The notes: a model not told the origin generated them from the letters alone. A stretch of DNA of 64,000 nt from Corallococcus silvisoli (GCF_009909145.1 NZ_JAAAPJ010000007.1:372001-436000); one strand, 5' to 3'. Counted from the first letter of the stretch, positions 1 through 10,863 are shown. Program-made: numbers and translations.

Positions 1-9
1 CGCGGCCGG

Positions 10-1725
<1,716 letters not shown>

Positions 1726-1752
1726 ACCCGGCGCCGTGGTAGTCAGGACGGC

Positions 1753-2421
1753 GTGGACCTGGAAGCGCGACGCCGTGAACAACACAAGCTGCGGCTGTCG
1801 TGGATGCCGTGGCTCTACTTCAGCCTCAAGCCGCGTCACCGCGAGTGGGCGGAGGCCTGGCAGCGCGAGGTGCAGGACCGCCTGCGCGCGCTGGAGACCG
1901 TCGACATCGCGGAGGGATGTTTCATCGCCCCGGAGGCGCGCATCTTCGCGGAGCCCGGCCGCACCGTGCGCATCGGGCCCGGGTGCAGCATTGGCGCGGA
2001 CGCCTTCGTGCACGGACCGGTGGTGCTGGGGCCGCGCGTGAGCCTCAACGCGCGCGTCAGCCTGGACGGCGGCGCGTGCGGCATCCGCATCGGCGAGGGC
2101 AGCCGCGTCGCCACCGGCGCCACCCTCTACGCCTTCGACCACGGCCTCGCGCCGGACCGCCCCGTGCGCGACCAGCCCGTCACGTCCAGGGGCATCGTGA
2201 TCGGCGACGACGTCTGGGTGGGCGCCAACGCGGGCATCACCGACGGCGTCACCGTGGGCGACCACGCGGTGATTGCCATGGGCGCCGTCGTCACCCGCGA
2301 CGTGCCCCCGTGGGCCATCGTCGGGGGCGTGCCTGCTCGCCTGCTCGGCGACCGTCGTCAACGCCCTCGTTCTGGAATCCCAGGGGGTTGGGAGCCCCCG
2401 GACTCCGATGGAAACCCCTGA
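1753..2421 (+). CDS. Hexapeptide-repeat (left-handed beta-helix) O-acyltransferase
   Basis: 222 aa from a GTG. Residues about 55-195 show the imperfect hexapeptide [LIV]-G-x4 pattern of trimeric acetyltransferases (maltose/nodulation/WbbJ-type). The C-terminal part has the typical IGDDVWVGANAGI and AIVGGVPARLL motifs that close the helix. The N-terminal 50 residues are charged and Trp-rich. It presumably transfers an acetyl group from acetyl-CoA to a sugar or similar hydroxyl in the cytoplasm. It lies 27 bp after the deacetylase-like gene and is probably co-transcribed, so the pair may work on acylated metabolites. The acceptor cannot be read from the sequence. Confidence 0.85.
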   Translation: MDLEARRREQHKLRLSWMPWLYFSLKPRHREWAEAWQREVQDRLRALETVDIAEGCFIAPEARIFAEPGRTVRIGPGCSIGADAFVHGPVVLGPRVSLNARVSLDGGACGIRIGEGSRVATGATLYAFDHGLAPDRPVRDQPVTSRGIVIGDDVWVGANAGITDGVTVGDHAVIAMGAVVTRDVPPWAIVGGVPARLLGDRRQRPRSGIPGGWEPPDSDGNP

Positions 2422-2437
2422 GTCCTCGGTGGGTCCA

Positions 2438-2468
2438 TTGACTTTGAAACATTCGAGCGCCCTATGCT
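2438..2468 (+). promoter_or_regulatory. Possible sigma-70-type promoter of the PAS/GAF kinase gene
   Basis: TTGACT at 2438-2443 and TATGCT at 2463-2468 are separated by 19 bp, about 100 bp upstream of the kinase start. The hexamers are good but the spacer is longer than ideal, so this is only a suggestion. Confidence 0.3.
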
Positions 2469-2573
2469 TCGGTCCGCGCTGAAACGGAGAGAGGGCGGAC
2501 ACCCGGACGGACCGGCTGGGTCGGCCTCTTTTTCATGTATTGGCCCGTTTCATCCGTGATGAAGGAGGCCGCG

Positions 2574-4673
2574 GTGTCGCAGGAGCAACGCGAGACGGGG
2601 AGCGCCGCTGCTCCGGAGCAGGCCTCCATGGCGAGCGCCCTCGTGGACACCCGCCGCTTCCAGCGGGCCGGTTCGCTCCTGCGCGAGGTGCTCTTCGAGC
2701 TGGATGCGGCCGGCCGCCTGGTCCTCGCGAGCCCCGCGTGGGAGCGGCTGGTCGGAATGTCCGCGGGCGCGTGGACGGGCCGCGCGCTGGTGGACCTGTT
2801 CCACCCGGAGGACCGGGATCAGGCGCGCGCGCTGCTGCGCACGGCCACCTCGCGCATCGACGTGCCGACGCGGCTGGAGCTGCGGCTCGCGGGGGGCGCG
2901 CAGCCGCGCTGGGTGGAGGTGTCCGCCACGGGAGATCCCGAGCACCTGGGCGGTGTGTTGGGCACGCTGGTGGACGTCACCCCGCGCCGGATGGCGGAGG
3001 AGGCCGCCACCACGCGCGAGCGCTACCTGGGCGCGATGGTGGAGGTGCAGCGGCGGTTGCTGGCGCCGGAGACCTCCGGGGATTTGTACAACGCCATCCT
3101 GGAGCCGCTGGGCCGCGTCGCGGGCGCCAGCCGCGCCTACGTCTTCGAGTTCCACCGCGAGGCCAACGGCCGGATCCTCCAGTCCCAGCGGGCGGAGTGG
3201 GCCGCGCCCGGCGTCTCGCGCGAGCTGGAGAACCCGGACACGCAGGCCTGGCCGGTGGACGAGGCCTTCCGGCTGCACCAGCTGGAGCAGCTGCACCGCG
3301 GGGAGCCGGTGCAGGGCCGGCCGGAGGACTTCGGGGACGGCACGGCGCCGGTGCTGCTGGCGCAGGGCATCCGCTCGCTGCTGGTCCTGCCCCTGTTCGT
3401 GCACGGGGAGCCGTTCGGCTTCATCGGCTTCGACAACTGCGACGACGCGCGGCCCTGGTCGCACGTGGAGGTGAACCTGCTGTCCGGCGCCGCGGGCGCG
3501 CTGTCGCTGGCGCTGGAGCAGCACACGACGGACGCGCTGCGCGTGCGCACGGAGACCGCGCTGCGGCGCACGGAGGCGGGCTTCCACCTGCTCATCGAGG
3601 GCTTCCCGGATCCGGTGGTGGTGCACACGACGGACGGGATGCTCCTGTCGGTGAACCCGGCCATGGCCAAGTACCTGGGCTACCAGGACCCCGCGGAGCT
3701 GCTGGGGCGGCACCTGCTGGGGCTGGTGCGGCGCGAGGACCAGGAGGTGGCGCGCCGCCACCTGGAGGAAGCGCAGGACGGGGCGCTGGCGGCCCGCTCG
3801 CACGAGGTGCCGCTGGTGCGCCGCGACGGGCAGGTGGTGAGCGCGGACCTGGTGACGCTGGGCGTGCTCTTCGACGGCGTGCCCGCGCGCGTGACGGTGG
3901 CGCGCGACTTCACCGAGCGAAAGCACATCCAGGCGAAGCTCATGCTGGGGGACCGGCTGGCCTCCATGGGCATGCTGGCCGCGGGCATCGCGCACGAGCT
4001 GAACAACCCGCTGTCCTACGTGCTGTCCAACCTGGAGTTCCTGCACCGCGCGCTGGGCCCCATGCCCCGGCCCCTGGGGGCGGAGGAGCTGCTGGAATAC
4101 CAACAGGTGCTGGACGACGCGCGCGAAGGCTCCGAGCGGATGCGGCAGATCGTCCGCCAGCTCAAGGTCTTCTCCCGCGTGGACGACGCGCACGACGAGC
4201 CGGTGGACCTGCACCGCGTGCTGGACTCCGTCACGCAGATGGCGGCCAGCGAAATCCGTCCGCGCGCCCGGCTGGTGAAGCAGTACGGCGCGGTGCCGGC
4301 GGTGCGCGCCAACGAGGGCAAGCTGTTCCAGGTGTTCCTCAACCTGGTCATCAACGCCGCGCACGCGATCCCCGAGGGCCTCACGGACGAGCACGAAATC
4401 CGCCTCGTCACCCGCGTGGACGGCGACGGCCGCGTGGTGGTGGACGTGCGCGACACGGGGCGGGGCATCGCGCCGGAGCTGATCCGCCGCATCTTCGACC
4501 CGTTCTTCACCACCAAGGCGCCGGGCCAGGGCACCGGGCTGGGCCTGTCCATCTGCGACACCATCGTGCGCGCGCTGGGCGGCAGCATCGGCGTGGAGTC
4601 CACTCCGGGCCACGGCGCCACCTTCCGCGTCACCCTGCACGCCGCCGCCTCGCGCCCCGCACGCGTGGCCTGA
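2574..4673 (+). CDS. PAS-GAF-PAS sensor histidine kinase
   Basis: Soluble hybrid-free sensor kinase, 699 aa. I chose the GTG at 2574 because a strong AAGGAGG Shine-Dalgarno ends 5 bases before it; ATGs at 2535 and 2559 are in frame but lack one. Order: PAS (about 25-135), GAF-like domain (about 150-320), second PAS (about 340-450), then HisKA with the phospho-acceptor His near residue 474 in IAHELNNPLSY. The HATPase_c domain shows the N box (NLVINAAHAI), G1 (DTGRGI) and G2 (GTGLGLS). No transmembrane segment is visible, so it should sense a cytoplasmic signal. No response regulator is adjacent, which makes this an orphan kinase as is common in myxobacteria. Confidence 0.9.
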   Translation: MSQEQRETGSAAAPEQASMASALVDTRRFQRAGSLLREVLFELDAAGRLVLASPAWERLVGMSAGAWTGRALVDLFHPEDRDQARALLRTATSRIDVPTRLELRLAGGAQPRWVEVSATGDPEHLGGVLGTLVDVTPRRMAEEAATTRERYLGAMVEVQRRLLAPETSGDLYNAILEPLGRVAGASRAYVFEFHREANGRILQSQRAEWAAPGVSRELENPDTQAWPVDEAFRLHQLEQLHRGEPVQGRPEDFGDGTAPVLLAQGIRSLLVLPLFVHGEPFGFIGFDNCDDARPWSHVEVNLLSGAAGALSLALEQHTTDALRVRTETALRRTEAGFHLLIEGFPDPVVVHTTDGMLLSVNPAMAKYLGYQDPAELLGRHLLGLVRREDQEVARRHLEEAQDGALAARSHEVPLVRRDGQVVSADLVTLGVLFDGVPARVTVARDFTERKHIQAKLMLGDRLASMGMLAAGIAHELNNPLSYVLSNLEFLHRALGPMPRPLGAEELLEYQQVLDDAREGSERMRQIVRQLKVFSRVDDAHDEPVDLHRVLDSVTQMAASEIRPRARLVKQYGAVPAVRANEGKLFQVFLNLVINAAHAIPEGLTDEHEIRLVTRVDGDGRVVVDVRDTGRGIAPELIRRIFDPFFTTKAPGQGTGLGLSICDTIVRALGGSIGVESTPGHGATFRVTLHAAASRPARVA

Positions 4674-4674
4674 G

Positions 4675-4701
4675 CCCGCCCGCATTCCGCGTCCGGGCGG
4701 G
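4675..4701 (+). terminator. GC-rich hairpin after the kinase gene
   Basis: CCCGCCCG (4675-4682) and CGGGCGGG (4694-4701) form a perfect 8-bp stem with an 11-nt loop, beginning one base after the stop codon of the kinase gene. No U-tract follows. Confidence 0.45.
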
Positions 4702-4910
4702 GGAGCGAGCCTCCCGGGCGCTGCCTCGAAATGGACTGAAACCGGCGCGCCTCCGTGTTCGAGTGTGGAGCGCCGGACGGCCTGCCCTCGCGTGCGCTGC
4801 CTTCCCAGGCCCGGTGGAGCCACGCTGGGCCTCGCGCCGCGGTGAGGAGTCCAGGTCCCGACGGCGCCTTGCCGCAAGGGCATTTCCGCCCGGAGGCCGT
4901 GGAGGATGCC

Positions 4911-7016
4911 ATGCGCACGCTGACCGCTCGCCTCGCCCCGGTGTTGGGGCTGCTGTTGGGCAGCGTGCTGGCGCTGGGGCCCGCGGGGTCCTCCCTGGGG
5001 CCCTCCCTGGCGGGCGCGGAAGAGGCTCCGGCTTCGGTGGAGGCCGCCGCCGGGCCGGGGGTCGACGCCTGCTCGGGCTCCGCGAACTTCCTCATCGGCG
5101 CGGCGCGCTCCGACATCACCGGCCCCGCCGCGGAGGTGGGGATGATGGGCTACGCGCAGGTGGCGCAGAAGACGGAGGGCATCCACCTGCGGCTGTACTC
5201 GCGTGCGTTCGTCATCGCCTCGCCGTGCAATGGCCGCCGCGTGGCGTTCGTCAGCGCGGACCTGGGCATGGTGTTCCAGGCGGTGCGGCAGCAGGTGGTG
5301 GAGCGGCTGCGCGCGAAGCTGGGCGACGTGTTCTCCGACGACAACGTGCTGCTCAGCGCCACGCACACGCACGCCGGGCCCGGCGGCTACAGCCACTACA
5401 CGCTCTACAACCTGACCACCTTCGGCTTCATCCCCCAGAACTTCGAGGCCATCGTCTCCGGCATCACGGACTCCATCGTGCGCGCCAACGCGCGGCTGGC
5501 CGAGGGCTCGCTGCGGTTGGCCTCGGGGGACCTGCGCGGCGCGAGCGCCAACCGCTCACCGGAGGCCTACCTGCGAAACCCCGAGGCCGAGCGCGCCCGC
5601 TACCCGGACAACGTGGACCCCCGGATGACGCTCCTGCGGCTGACGCGCGCGGACGGGCACGAGGTGGGCCTCATCGACTGGTTCGCCGTGCACGCCACGT
5701 CCTTCGGCAACACCAACACGTACATCAGCGGGGACAACAAGGGGATGGCGTCGCACGCCTTCGAGGTGGGGGAGGGCGGGCTGCTGCCCGGGGGGCCGGA
5801 CACCTTCGTCGCGGCCTTCGCCAACTCCAACGAGGGCGACGTCACGCCCAACATCCTGGGGGGCACGAACGGCGGCGGCGCGAACGACTTCGAGGACGCG
5901 GCCATCTCCGCGAAGAAGCAGTACGACTTCGCCGCGCACCTGTGGGCCACCGCCGGGATGCCCGTGATGGGCGGCGTGGACTACCGGCACACCTACGTGA
6001 AGATGGACGCGGTGGACGTGGCGCCCGCGTACACGGACGGCGCCCCGCACCGCACGTGCCCGGCGTCCATCGGCCTGTCGATGCTGGCCGGCGCGGAGGA
6101 CGGGCCCGGCTTCGGCTCCGAGGGCGCCACGTGCGAATCCGTGCACGACGTGTGGAACCAGTTCACCTGCGCGGCCGTCACCACGCCCTGTCAGGGAGAG
6201 AAGCCCATCGTCCTGGAGATGGGCACGATGAAGCCCTACCCGTGGACGCCGGAGGTGCTGCCCCTGCAGCTGGTGACGGTGGGGCCGCTGGCGCTGGTGG
6301 CCGTGCCCTTCGAGCTGACCACCATGGCGGGCCGCCGGCTGCGCGACACCGTGCGCGCGCACCTCCAGGGCGCGGGCGTGACGGACGTGGTCATCGCGGG
6401 GCTGTCCAACGCCTACTCAGGCTACGTGGCCACGCGCGAGGAGTACGCGCGCCAGGACTACGAGGGCGCGTCCACGCACTTCGGCCCGTGGACGCTGGCC
6501 GCGTTGCAGCAGTCCTTCGCGGGGCTCGCCAGCGCGCTGCGCGACGGGACGCCCGTGCCGCACGGGCCCCGGCCCCGCGACCTGCGCCGCGCGGTGGTGG
6601 GCCTCCAGCCCGGCGTGGTGTTCGACGACAAGCTGCTGTGGGTGGACTTCGGCGCCGTCGCGGAGGAGGCGAAGCCTTCGTACGCGCGGGGCGACATGGC
6701 GAGCGCCACGTTCTGGGGCGGCCACCCGCGCAACGACCTGAAGCTGAACGGCACCTACCTGCGCGTCCAGCGGCGACAGCCGGACGGCACGTGGCGGGAC
6801 GTGGCGCACGACGGGGAGGGCGGCGCGCTGTACCACTGGCAGCGCGAGTACTGCGTGCCCACGCTCGCGTGTTCGCTGGTGCGGATCGACTGGCCCATCC
6901 CCCTGGACACGGCGCCGGGCACCTACCGGCTGGTGCACGAGGGCAACTGGAAGTCCGGCTGGGACGGGCGCGTGCACCCGTACTCGGGCAGCTCGCGCCC
7001 GTTCACCGTGCGGTAG
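4911..7016 (+). CDS. Secreted neutral/alkaline non-lysosomal ceramidase
   Basis: Hydrolyses the amide bond of ceramide (N-acylsphingosine) outside the cytoplasm. 701 aa from the ATG at 4911, which has GGAGG just upstream; a longer in-frame ORF from 4755 lacks support. The N-terminus is a signal peptide (hydrophobic core about residues 9-30). Zn-site motifs of the family are present: THTHAGPGG near residue 152 and a later VHATSFGN segment. The amidase motif reads NEGDVTPN, with Thr (T312, codon ACG at 5844-5846) where characterised neutral ceramidases carry the nucleophilic Ser of GDVSPN. The C-terminal 130 residues form the usual Ig-like end domain. It may act on sphingolipids of prey or on the cell's own. 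The family is secure; activity with Thr is unproven. Confidence 0.85.
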   Translation: MRTLTARLAPVLGLLLGSVLALGPAGSSLGPSLAGAEEAPASVEAAAGPGVDACSGSANFLIGAARSDITGPAAEVGMMGYAQVAQKTEGIHLRLYSRAFVIASPCNGRRVAFVSADLGMVFQAVRQQVVERLRAKLGDVFSDDNVLLSATHTHAGPGGYSHYTLYNLTTFGFIPQNFEAIVSGITDSIVRANARLAEGSLRLASGDLRGASANRSPEAYLRNPEAERARYPDNVDPRMTLLRLTRADGHEVGLIDWFAVHATSFGNTNTYISGDNKGMASHAFEVGEGGLLPGGPDTFVAAFANSNEGDVTPNILGGTNGGGANDFEDAAISAKKQYDFAAHLWATAGMPVMGGVDYRHTYVKMDAVDVAPAYTDGAPHRTCPASIGLSMLAGAEDGPGFGSEGATCESVHDVWNQFTCAAVTTPCQGEKPIVLEMGTMKPYPWTPEVLPLQLVTVGPLALVAVPFELTTMAGRRLRDTVRAHLQGAGVTDVVIAGLSNAYSGYVATREEYARQDYEGASTHFGPWTLAALQQSFAGLASALRDGTPVPHGPRPRDLRRAVVGLQPGVVFDDKLLWVDFGAVAEEAKPSYARGDMASATFWGGHPRNDLKLNGTYLRVQRRQPDGTWRDVAHDGEGGALYHWQREYCVPTLACSLVRIDWPIPLDTAPGTYRLVHEGNWKSGWDGRVHPYSGSSRPFTVR

Positions 7017-7181
7017 CGGGCGCTTGTCGCGGGGGCCGAAGGCGCGGCGTCGGGCAGTGGACGCTCCCCTCCAGGCTCGGGATGTCCGGTGCGCCACCGG
7101 CCATGCATCTCGCGTGGCGCGGGGCGCGGGAAGGTCGCAGCATCAGGGGACGGGCGCGGGGCGCTGGGAGGCTTCAACCGC

Positions 7182-7694
7182 ATGGTGGTCATCGTCATGG
7201 GGGTTTCAGGCACCGGAAAGTCCACGGTGGGCCGCGAGCTCGCGGACAGGTTGGGCTGGGGCTTCGTGGACGCGGACGACCTGCACTCGGTGGCGAACCG
7301 CCGGAAGATGGCTTCGGGAACGCCGCTGACGGACGTGGACCGGCAGCCCTGGCTGGAGCTGCTGCGCGCGCGGCTGGAGAAGGCGATGGACGAGGACGAG
7401 GACCTGGTCCTGGCGTTCTCCGGCCTCAAGCAGCTCCACCGCGCGCGGCTCACGGTGGACGCCGCGCGCCAGCGCTGGGTGTACCTGCACGCGTCCGCGG
7501 CCATCATCCGCGAGCGCCTCCAGCAGCGGCTGGGGCACTTCATGCCGGCCGCGCTGCTGGGCAGCCAGCTGGCGGAGCTGGAGCCGCCCGAAGGCGCCCT
7601 CTCCGTGGACGTGACGCCGCCCGCGGAGGGCGTGGTGGAGCGCATCGTGGCGGGGCTGGGGCTGGAGCCCGAGGCGCCCGCGCCGAAGCCGTAG
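7182..7694 (+). CDS. gntK: Gluconokinase (carbohydrate kinase, GntK family)
   Basis: ATP-dependent phosphorylation of D-gluconate to 6-phosphogluconate, feeding the pentose-phosphate pathway. 170 aa, the usual size for thermoresistant-type gluconokinase. The Walker A loop GVSGTGKST lies near the N-terminus, followed by DADDLHSVANRRKM and GTPLTDVDRQPWL, both characteristic of the family. HFMPAALLGSQLAELE is the C-terminal signature. The ATG at 7182 is preceded by a GGGAGG at 7167-7172; the in-frame ATG at 7089 would add a non-homologous leader. It stands alone and converges on the B3/B4 gene with 9 bp between stop codons. Confidence 0.92.
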   Translation: MVVIVMGVSGTGKSTVGRELADRLGWGFVDADDLHSVANRRKMASGTPLTDVDRQPWLELLRARLEKAMDEDEDLVLAFSGLKQLHRARLTVDAARQRWVYLHASAAIIRERLQQRLGHFMPAALLGSQLAELEPPEGALSVDVTPPAEGVVERIVAGLGLEPEAPAPKP

Positions 7695-7703
7695 GGGCTG
7701 CCT

Positions 7704-8330
7704 TCAGCGGACGGCTTCGACGGTGGCGCCCAGGCGCTCCAGCAGCTCGCGATACCAGGCGAAGGCGCGCCCGGTGTGGCCCTGGAGCTCCTTCGTGCCC
7801 CACAGCAGCGTGAGGGTGCGGCGCGTGGTGCCGTCCGTCTTGGTGCGCTGCGCGTCCTTCACCGCGTTGGCGCAGGGGCCCTCGGCGTCGAAGAGGCACA
7901 GCAGCCCCTCCAGGTCGATGGTCTGCCCGGACGCGTTGAAGACGTAGCGGTCGCCCTGGATGGCGGTGGCGACGCGGAAGGGCGCCCGGGCGCGGTCCAG
8001 GTCCACGACGCTGATGGGCAGGCCGCTGTGCAGCGACACCGCGTTGCATGCGTCCACCGCGGCGTTGATGGTGCCCAGCGTCCCGTCGCCGGAGGCGCGC
8101 ACCAGGTACTCGGACGCGGGCTTGCCCCGGCCGGTGGGCTTGTAGCCGCCGTGGCGGAGCAGGTCCCGCACGGCGCCTCGCACGGCGTCGTCGCTCTGGA
8201 GGGGCGCGGTGGCGCCGGGCTTCAGCAGGGCCTGCAGCCAGTCAGGCGCGGGCAGCTCCCCCAGGGGGGCAGGGAAGGAGGAGGTGAAGGCAACGAGGTC
8301 GAGGAGGGGATGGGCGTCGACGGTCAGCAC
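7704..8330 (-). CDS. B3/B4 tRNA-binding-domain protein (PheT-like editing domain)
   Basis: 208 aa made up essentially of one B3/B4 domain, the module that in the phenylalanyl-tRNA synthetase beta chain binds and edits Tyr-tRNA(Phe). The segment YKPTGRGKPASEYL followed by INAAVDACNAVSLHSGLP is typical of the stand-alone family. Stand-alone members are known in many bacteria and are suspected to be trans-editing or amino-acid-binding proteins; no assay can be inferred here. It is transcribed divergently from the cupin gene with 81 bp between starts. Confidence 0.8.
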   Translation of the reverse strand: MLTVDAHPLLDLVAFTSSFPAPLGELPAPDWLQALLKPGATAPLQSDDAVRGAVRDLLRHGGYKPTGRGKPASEYLVRASGDGTLGTINAAVDACNAVSLHSGLPISVVDLDRARAPFRVATAIQGDRYVFNASGQTIDLEGLLCLFDAEGPCANAVKDAQRTKTDGTTRRTLTLLWGTKELQGHTGRAFAWYRELLERLGATVEAVR

Positions 8331-8411
8331 GGCGGCACTCTACGCCACGCGCTGGTAGGGTAGGGGCGGCCGCTGTTCCCCCCTCGTGTCCCCCCCTCCT
8401 GGAGCCTCCGC

Positions 8412-8774
8412 ATGCCCACGCTCATCCCGAAGCCCATCCGCGTGACGGCGGTGGGCAACAAGCCGAAGCTCATCGACGAATACGTGGGCCGGGTGAACTC
8501 CAAGACGTCGAACATCAGCGTGGCGCACATGCGCAGCCCGGGCGGGTGGGAGGAGCCGGGGCAGACGCCCGAGTTCCGTGAAATCACGCTGGTGCTCGCG
8601 GGCACGCTGCGGGTGGAGCACAAGGGCGGGGTGATGGACGTGCACGCGGGCCAGACGGTGGTGTGCGAGCCGGGCGAGTGGGTCCGCTACAGCACCCCCG
8701 AGGAAGAGGGCGCGGAGTACGTGGCCATCTGCACCCCGGCGTTCTCCCCGGGCACGGTGCACCGGGACACCTGA
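8412..8774 (+). CDS. Small cupin-domain protein
   Basis: 120 aa with a single double-stranded beta-helix (cupin_2-like). The conserved ITLVLAGTLRVEHKGG followed by VHAGQTVVCEPGEW gives the two cupin motifs. The metal-binding His residues of motif 1 are largely replaced (EFREITLV), so catalysis is doubtful and a binding or stabilising role is possible. The start ATG at 8412 follows the sequence cctggagcc, a weak Shine-Dalgarno. It is divergent from the B3/B4-domain gene. Confidence 0.75.
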   Translation: MPTLIPKPIRVTAVGNKPKLIDEYVGRVNSKTSNISVAHMRSPGGWEEPGQTPEFREITLVLAGTLRVEHKGGVMDVHAGQTVVCEPGEWVRYSTPEEEGAEYVAICTPAFSPGTVHRDT

Positions 8775-8936
8775 GGGCGGAGGGGCTTACCGGCAGGGCG
8801 GAATCCCGGACGGGGGCCTGCCTGCCCGGCCGCGGGGATGGGGCCAGGGGTGCCGGGGGTTCGGAAGCATCCCTCGGGCGGGCGGGTCGTGGCATAAGGG
8901 CGCGCCGCCTGATTCCCGGGCCCTTTCGGTACGCAC

Positions 8937-10559
8937 ATGATCCGTCTCGACAACATCGGCAAGCAGCACGGTCAGCAGCTTCTCTTCGTGGAGGCCTCGG
9001 CCGCGCTCCACAAGGGCGAAAAGGTGGGCCTGGTGGGCCCGAACGGCGCGGGCAAGACGACGCTGTTCCGGATGATGACCGGCCAGGAGTACCCGGACGA
9101 AGGGCAGGTCTCCATCGACCGGGGCGTCACCATCGGCTACTTCAGCCAGGACGTGGGGGAGATGGCCGGCCGCAGCGCGGTGTCCGAGGTGATGGACGGC
9201 GCGGGCCCGGTGAGCACCGTCGCGGCGGAGATGAAGACGCTGGAGGCCGCCATGGGGGACCCGGACCAGGCGGACGAGATGGAGAAGCTCGTCGAGCGCT
9301 ACGGCGTGGTGCAGGGCCGCTTCGAGGAGCTGGGCGGGTACGCGCTGGAGGGACGGGCGCGGGAGATCCTCGCGGGCCTGGGCTTCAGCGAGGAGATGAT
9401 GGACGGCGACGTGGGCGCGCTGTCGGGCGGTTGGAAGATGCGCGTGGCGCTGGCGCGCATCCTGCTCATGCGCCCGGACGCGATGTTCCTGGACGAGCCC
9501 TCCAACCACCTGGACCTGGAGTCGCTCATCTGGCTGGAGGGCTTCCTCAAGGGGTACGAGGGCGCGCTGCTGATGACGTCGCACGACCGCGAGTTCATGA
9601 ACCGCATCGTGACGAAGGTGGTGGAGATCGACGGCGGTTCGCTGACGACGTACTCGGGCAACTACGACTTCTACGAAGGCCAGCGCGCGCAGAACGAGGC
9701 GCAGCAGCAGGCGCAGTACGAGCGTCAGCAGGCGATGCTCGCGAAGGAGATCAAGTTCATCGAGCGGTTCAAGGCCCGCGCGTCGCACGCCGCGCAGGTG
9801 CAGAGCCGGGTGAAGAAGCTGGAGAAGATCGAGAAGGTGGAGCCGCCCAAGCGCCGCTCCACGGTGCTCTTCGAGTTCCAGCCGCCGCCGCGCTCGGGTG
9901 ACGACGTGGTGAACCTGAAGAACGTGGTGAAGGGCTACGGCAAGCGGACCATCTACGACGGCCTGGACTTCCTGGTGCGGCGCGCGGAGCGCTGGTGCGT
10001 GATGGGCGTGAACGGCGCGGGCAAGTCCACGCTGCTCAAGCTGGTGACGGGCACGACGCAGCCGGATGAGGGCTCGGTGGCGTTGGGTGGCAGCGTGAAG
10101 ATGGGCTACTTCGCGCAGCACGCCATGGACCTGCTGGACGGAGAGAAGACGGTCTTCGAGCAGCTGTCGGACGCGTTCCCGCGCGCGGGGCAGGGGTCGC
10201 TGCGGGCGCTGGCGGGCTGCTTCGGGTTCAGCGGCGACGAGGTGGAGAAGAAGTGCCGGGTGCTGTCGGGTGGAGAGAAGGCGCGTCTGGTGATGGCGCA
10301 GATGCTCTACGACCCGCCGAACTTCCTGGTGCTGGACGAGCCCACGAACCACCTGGACATGGGCACGAAGGAGATGCTGATCACCGCGCTGTCGCGCTAC
10401 GAGGGCACGATGTTGTTCGTGTCCCACGACCGGCACTTCCTGGCCGCATTGTCGAACCGGGTGCTGGAGCTGACGCCGGACGGCATCCACAAGTACGGCG
10501 GCGGCTACACGGAGTACGTCGCGCGCACGGGCCAGGAAGCGCCGGGCCTGCGCAGCTAG
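8937..10559 (+). CDS. ABC-F family ATPase (ribosome-associated type)
   Basis: 540 aa with two fused ABC ATPase domains and no membrane segment. The first Walker A is GPNGAGKTT near residue 35, with signature LSGGWKMRVALAR and Walker B MFLDEPSNHLD. The second Walker A is GVNGAGKST near residue 357, with LSGGEKARLVMAQ and LVLDEPTNHLD. The linker between them (about 240-310) is rich in Gln, Lys and Glu, as in the P-site tRNA interaction motif of ABC-F translation factors (EttA/Uup/YbiT/YheS). It probably acts on stalled or idle ribosomes; a resistance role is possible but has no specific support. The gene is monocistronic and converges on the lipoprotein gene. Confidence 0.9.
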   Translation: MIRLDNIGKQHGQQLLFVEASAALHKGEKVGLVGPNGAGKTTLFRMMTGQEYPDEGQVSIDRGVTIGYFSQDVGEMAGRSAVSEVMDGAGPVSTVAAEMKTLEAAMGDPDQADEMEKLVERYGVVQGRFEELGGYALEGRAREILAGLGFSEEMMDGDVGALSGGWKMRVALARILLMRPDAMFLDEPSNHLDLESLIWLEGFLKGYEGALLMTSHDREFMNRIVTKVVEIDGGSLTTYSGNYDFYEGQRAQNEAQQQAQYERQQAMLAKEIKFIERFKARASHAAQVQSRVKKLEKIEKVEPPKRRSTVLFEFQPPPRSGDDVVNLKNVVKGYGKRTIYDGLDFLVRRAERWCVMGVNGAGKSTLLKLVTGTTQPDEGSVALGGSVKMGYFAQHAMDLLDGEKTVFEQLSDAFPRAGQGSLRALAGCFGFSGDEVEKKCRVLSGGEKARLVMAQMLYDPPNFLVLDEPTNHLDMGTKEMLITALSRYEGTMLFVSHDRHFLAALSNRVLELTPDGIHKYGGGYTEYVARTGQEAPGLRS

Positions 10560-10569
10560 CGCGCTCCAA

Positions 10570-10593
10570 GGCCCCCGGGCATCCCCGAGGGCC
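10570..10593. terminator. Hairpin between convergent ABC-F and lipoprotein genes
   Basis: A 10-bp stem (10570-10579 with 10584-10593, one mismatch, 4-nt loop CATC) lies 10 bp past the ABC-F stop codon and 13 bp from the lipoprotein stop. It could serve both genes. There is no clear U-tract. Confidence 0.5.
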
Positions 10594-10605
10594 GGAGGCA
10601 GGGGT

Positions 10606-10863
10606 TCAGCCGCAGGCCCAGCTCTGCTCCTCCCATTCGCCGCAGAGCGACTTGCGGCAGAGGGTGTAGCTGCAGGTCTCGGTCTGGTAGCCGCAGCAGG
10701 CGTAGGCGTCGGTGGCCTGGCCGGAACAGGCCGCCTTCCTGCCGGACTTGTAGGTGTCCGGGGCGGAGTTGTTCGAGCAGGAGTCCGGCGACGAGTCGTC
10801 GTCGGAGCCTCCGCAGGCGGTGAGCAGCGGGACCACGATGAGCAGGCGAAGAAGGGTGCGCAT
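10606..10863 (-). CDS. Small cysteine-rich lipoprotein
   Basis: 85 aa from the ATG at 10863; a longer frame to 10902 adds a non-signal leader. A short hydrophobic signal ends in the lipobox LLTAC, so the mature protein should be lipidated at that Cys. It begins with an Asp/Ser-rich stretch (GGSDDDSSPDS). The remaining 60 residues carry eight Cys (for example YACCGYQTETC and CRKSLCGEW), suggesting a disulfide-bonded periplasmic or surface domain. I do not recognise the family. The upstream region to 11001 contains two strong palindromes. Confidence 0.7.
   Translation of the reverse strand: MRTLLRLLIVVPLLTACGGSDDDSSPDSCSNNSAPDTYKSGRKAACSGQATDAYACCGYQTETCSYTLCRKSLCGEWEEQSWACG

Noticed and set aside
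2507..2534. Intrinsic terminator ending in TCTTTTTC before the kinase gene
   Set aside because: The T-run is clear, but the preceding sequence forms only a 4-bp stem, so I did not list it as a terminator.
2540..7813. A 1,757-residue open frame on the plus strand
   Set aside because: It runs through the kinase, ceramidase and gluconokinase genes in another frame. Its product is Gly/Ala/Arg/Pro-rich low-complexity sequence, a by-product of very high GC at third codon positions.
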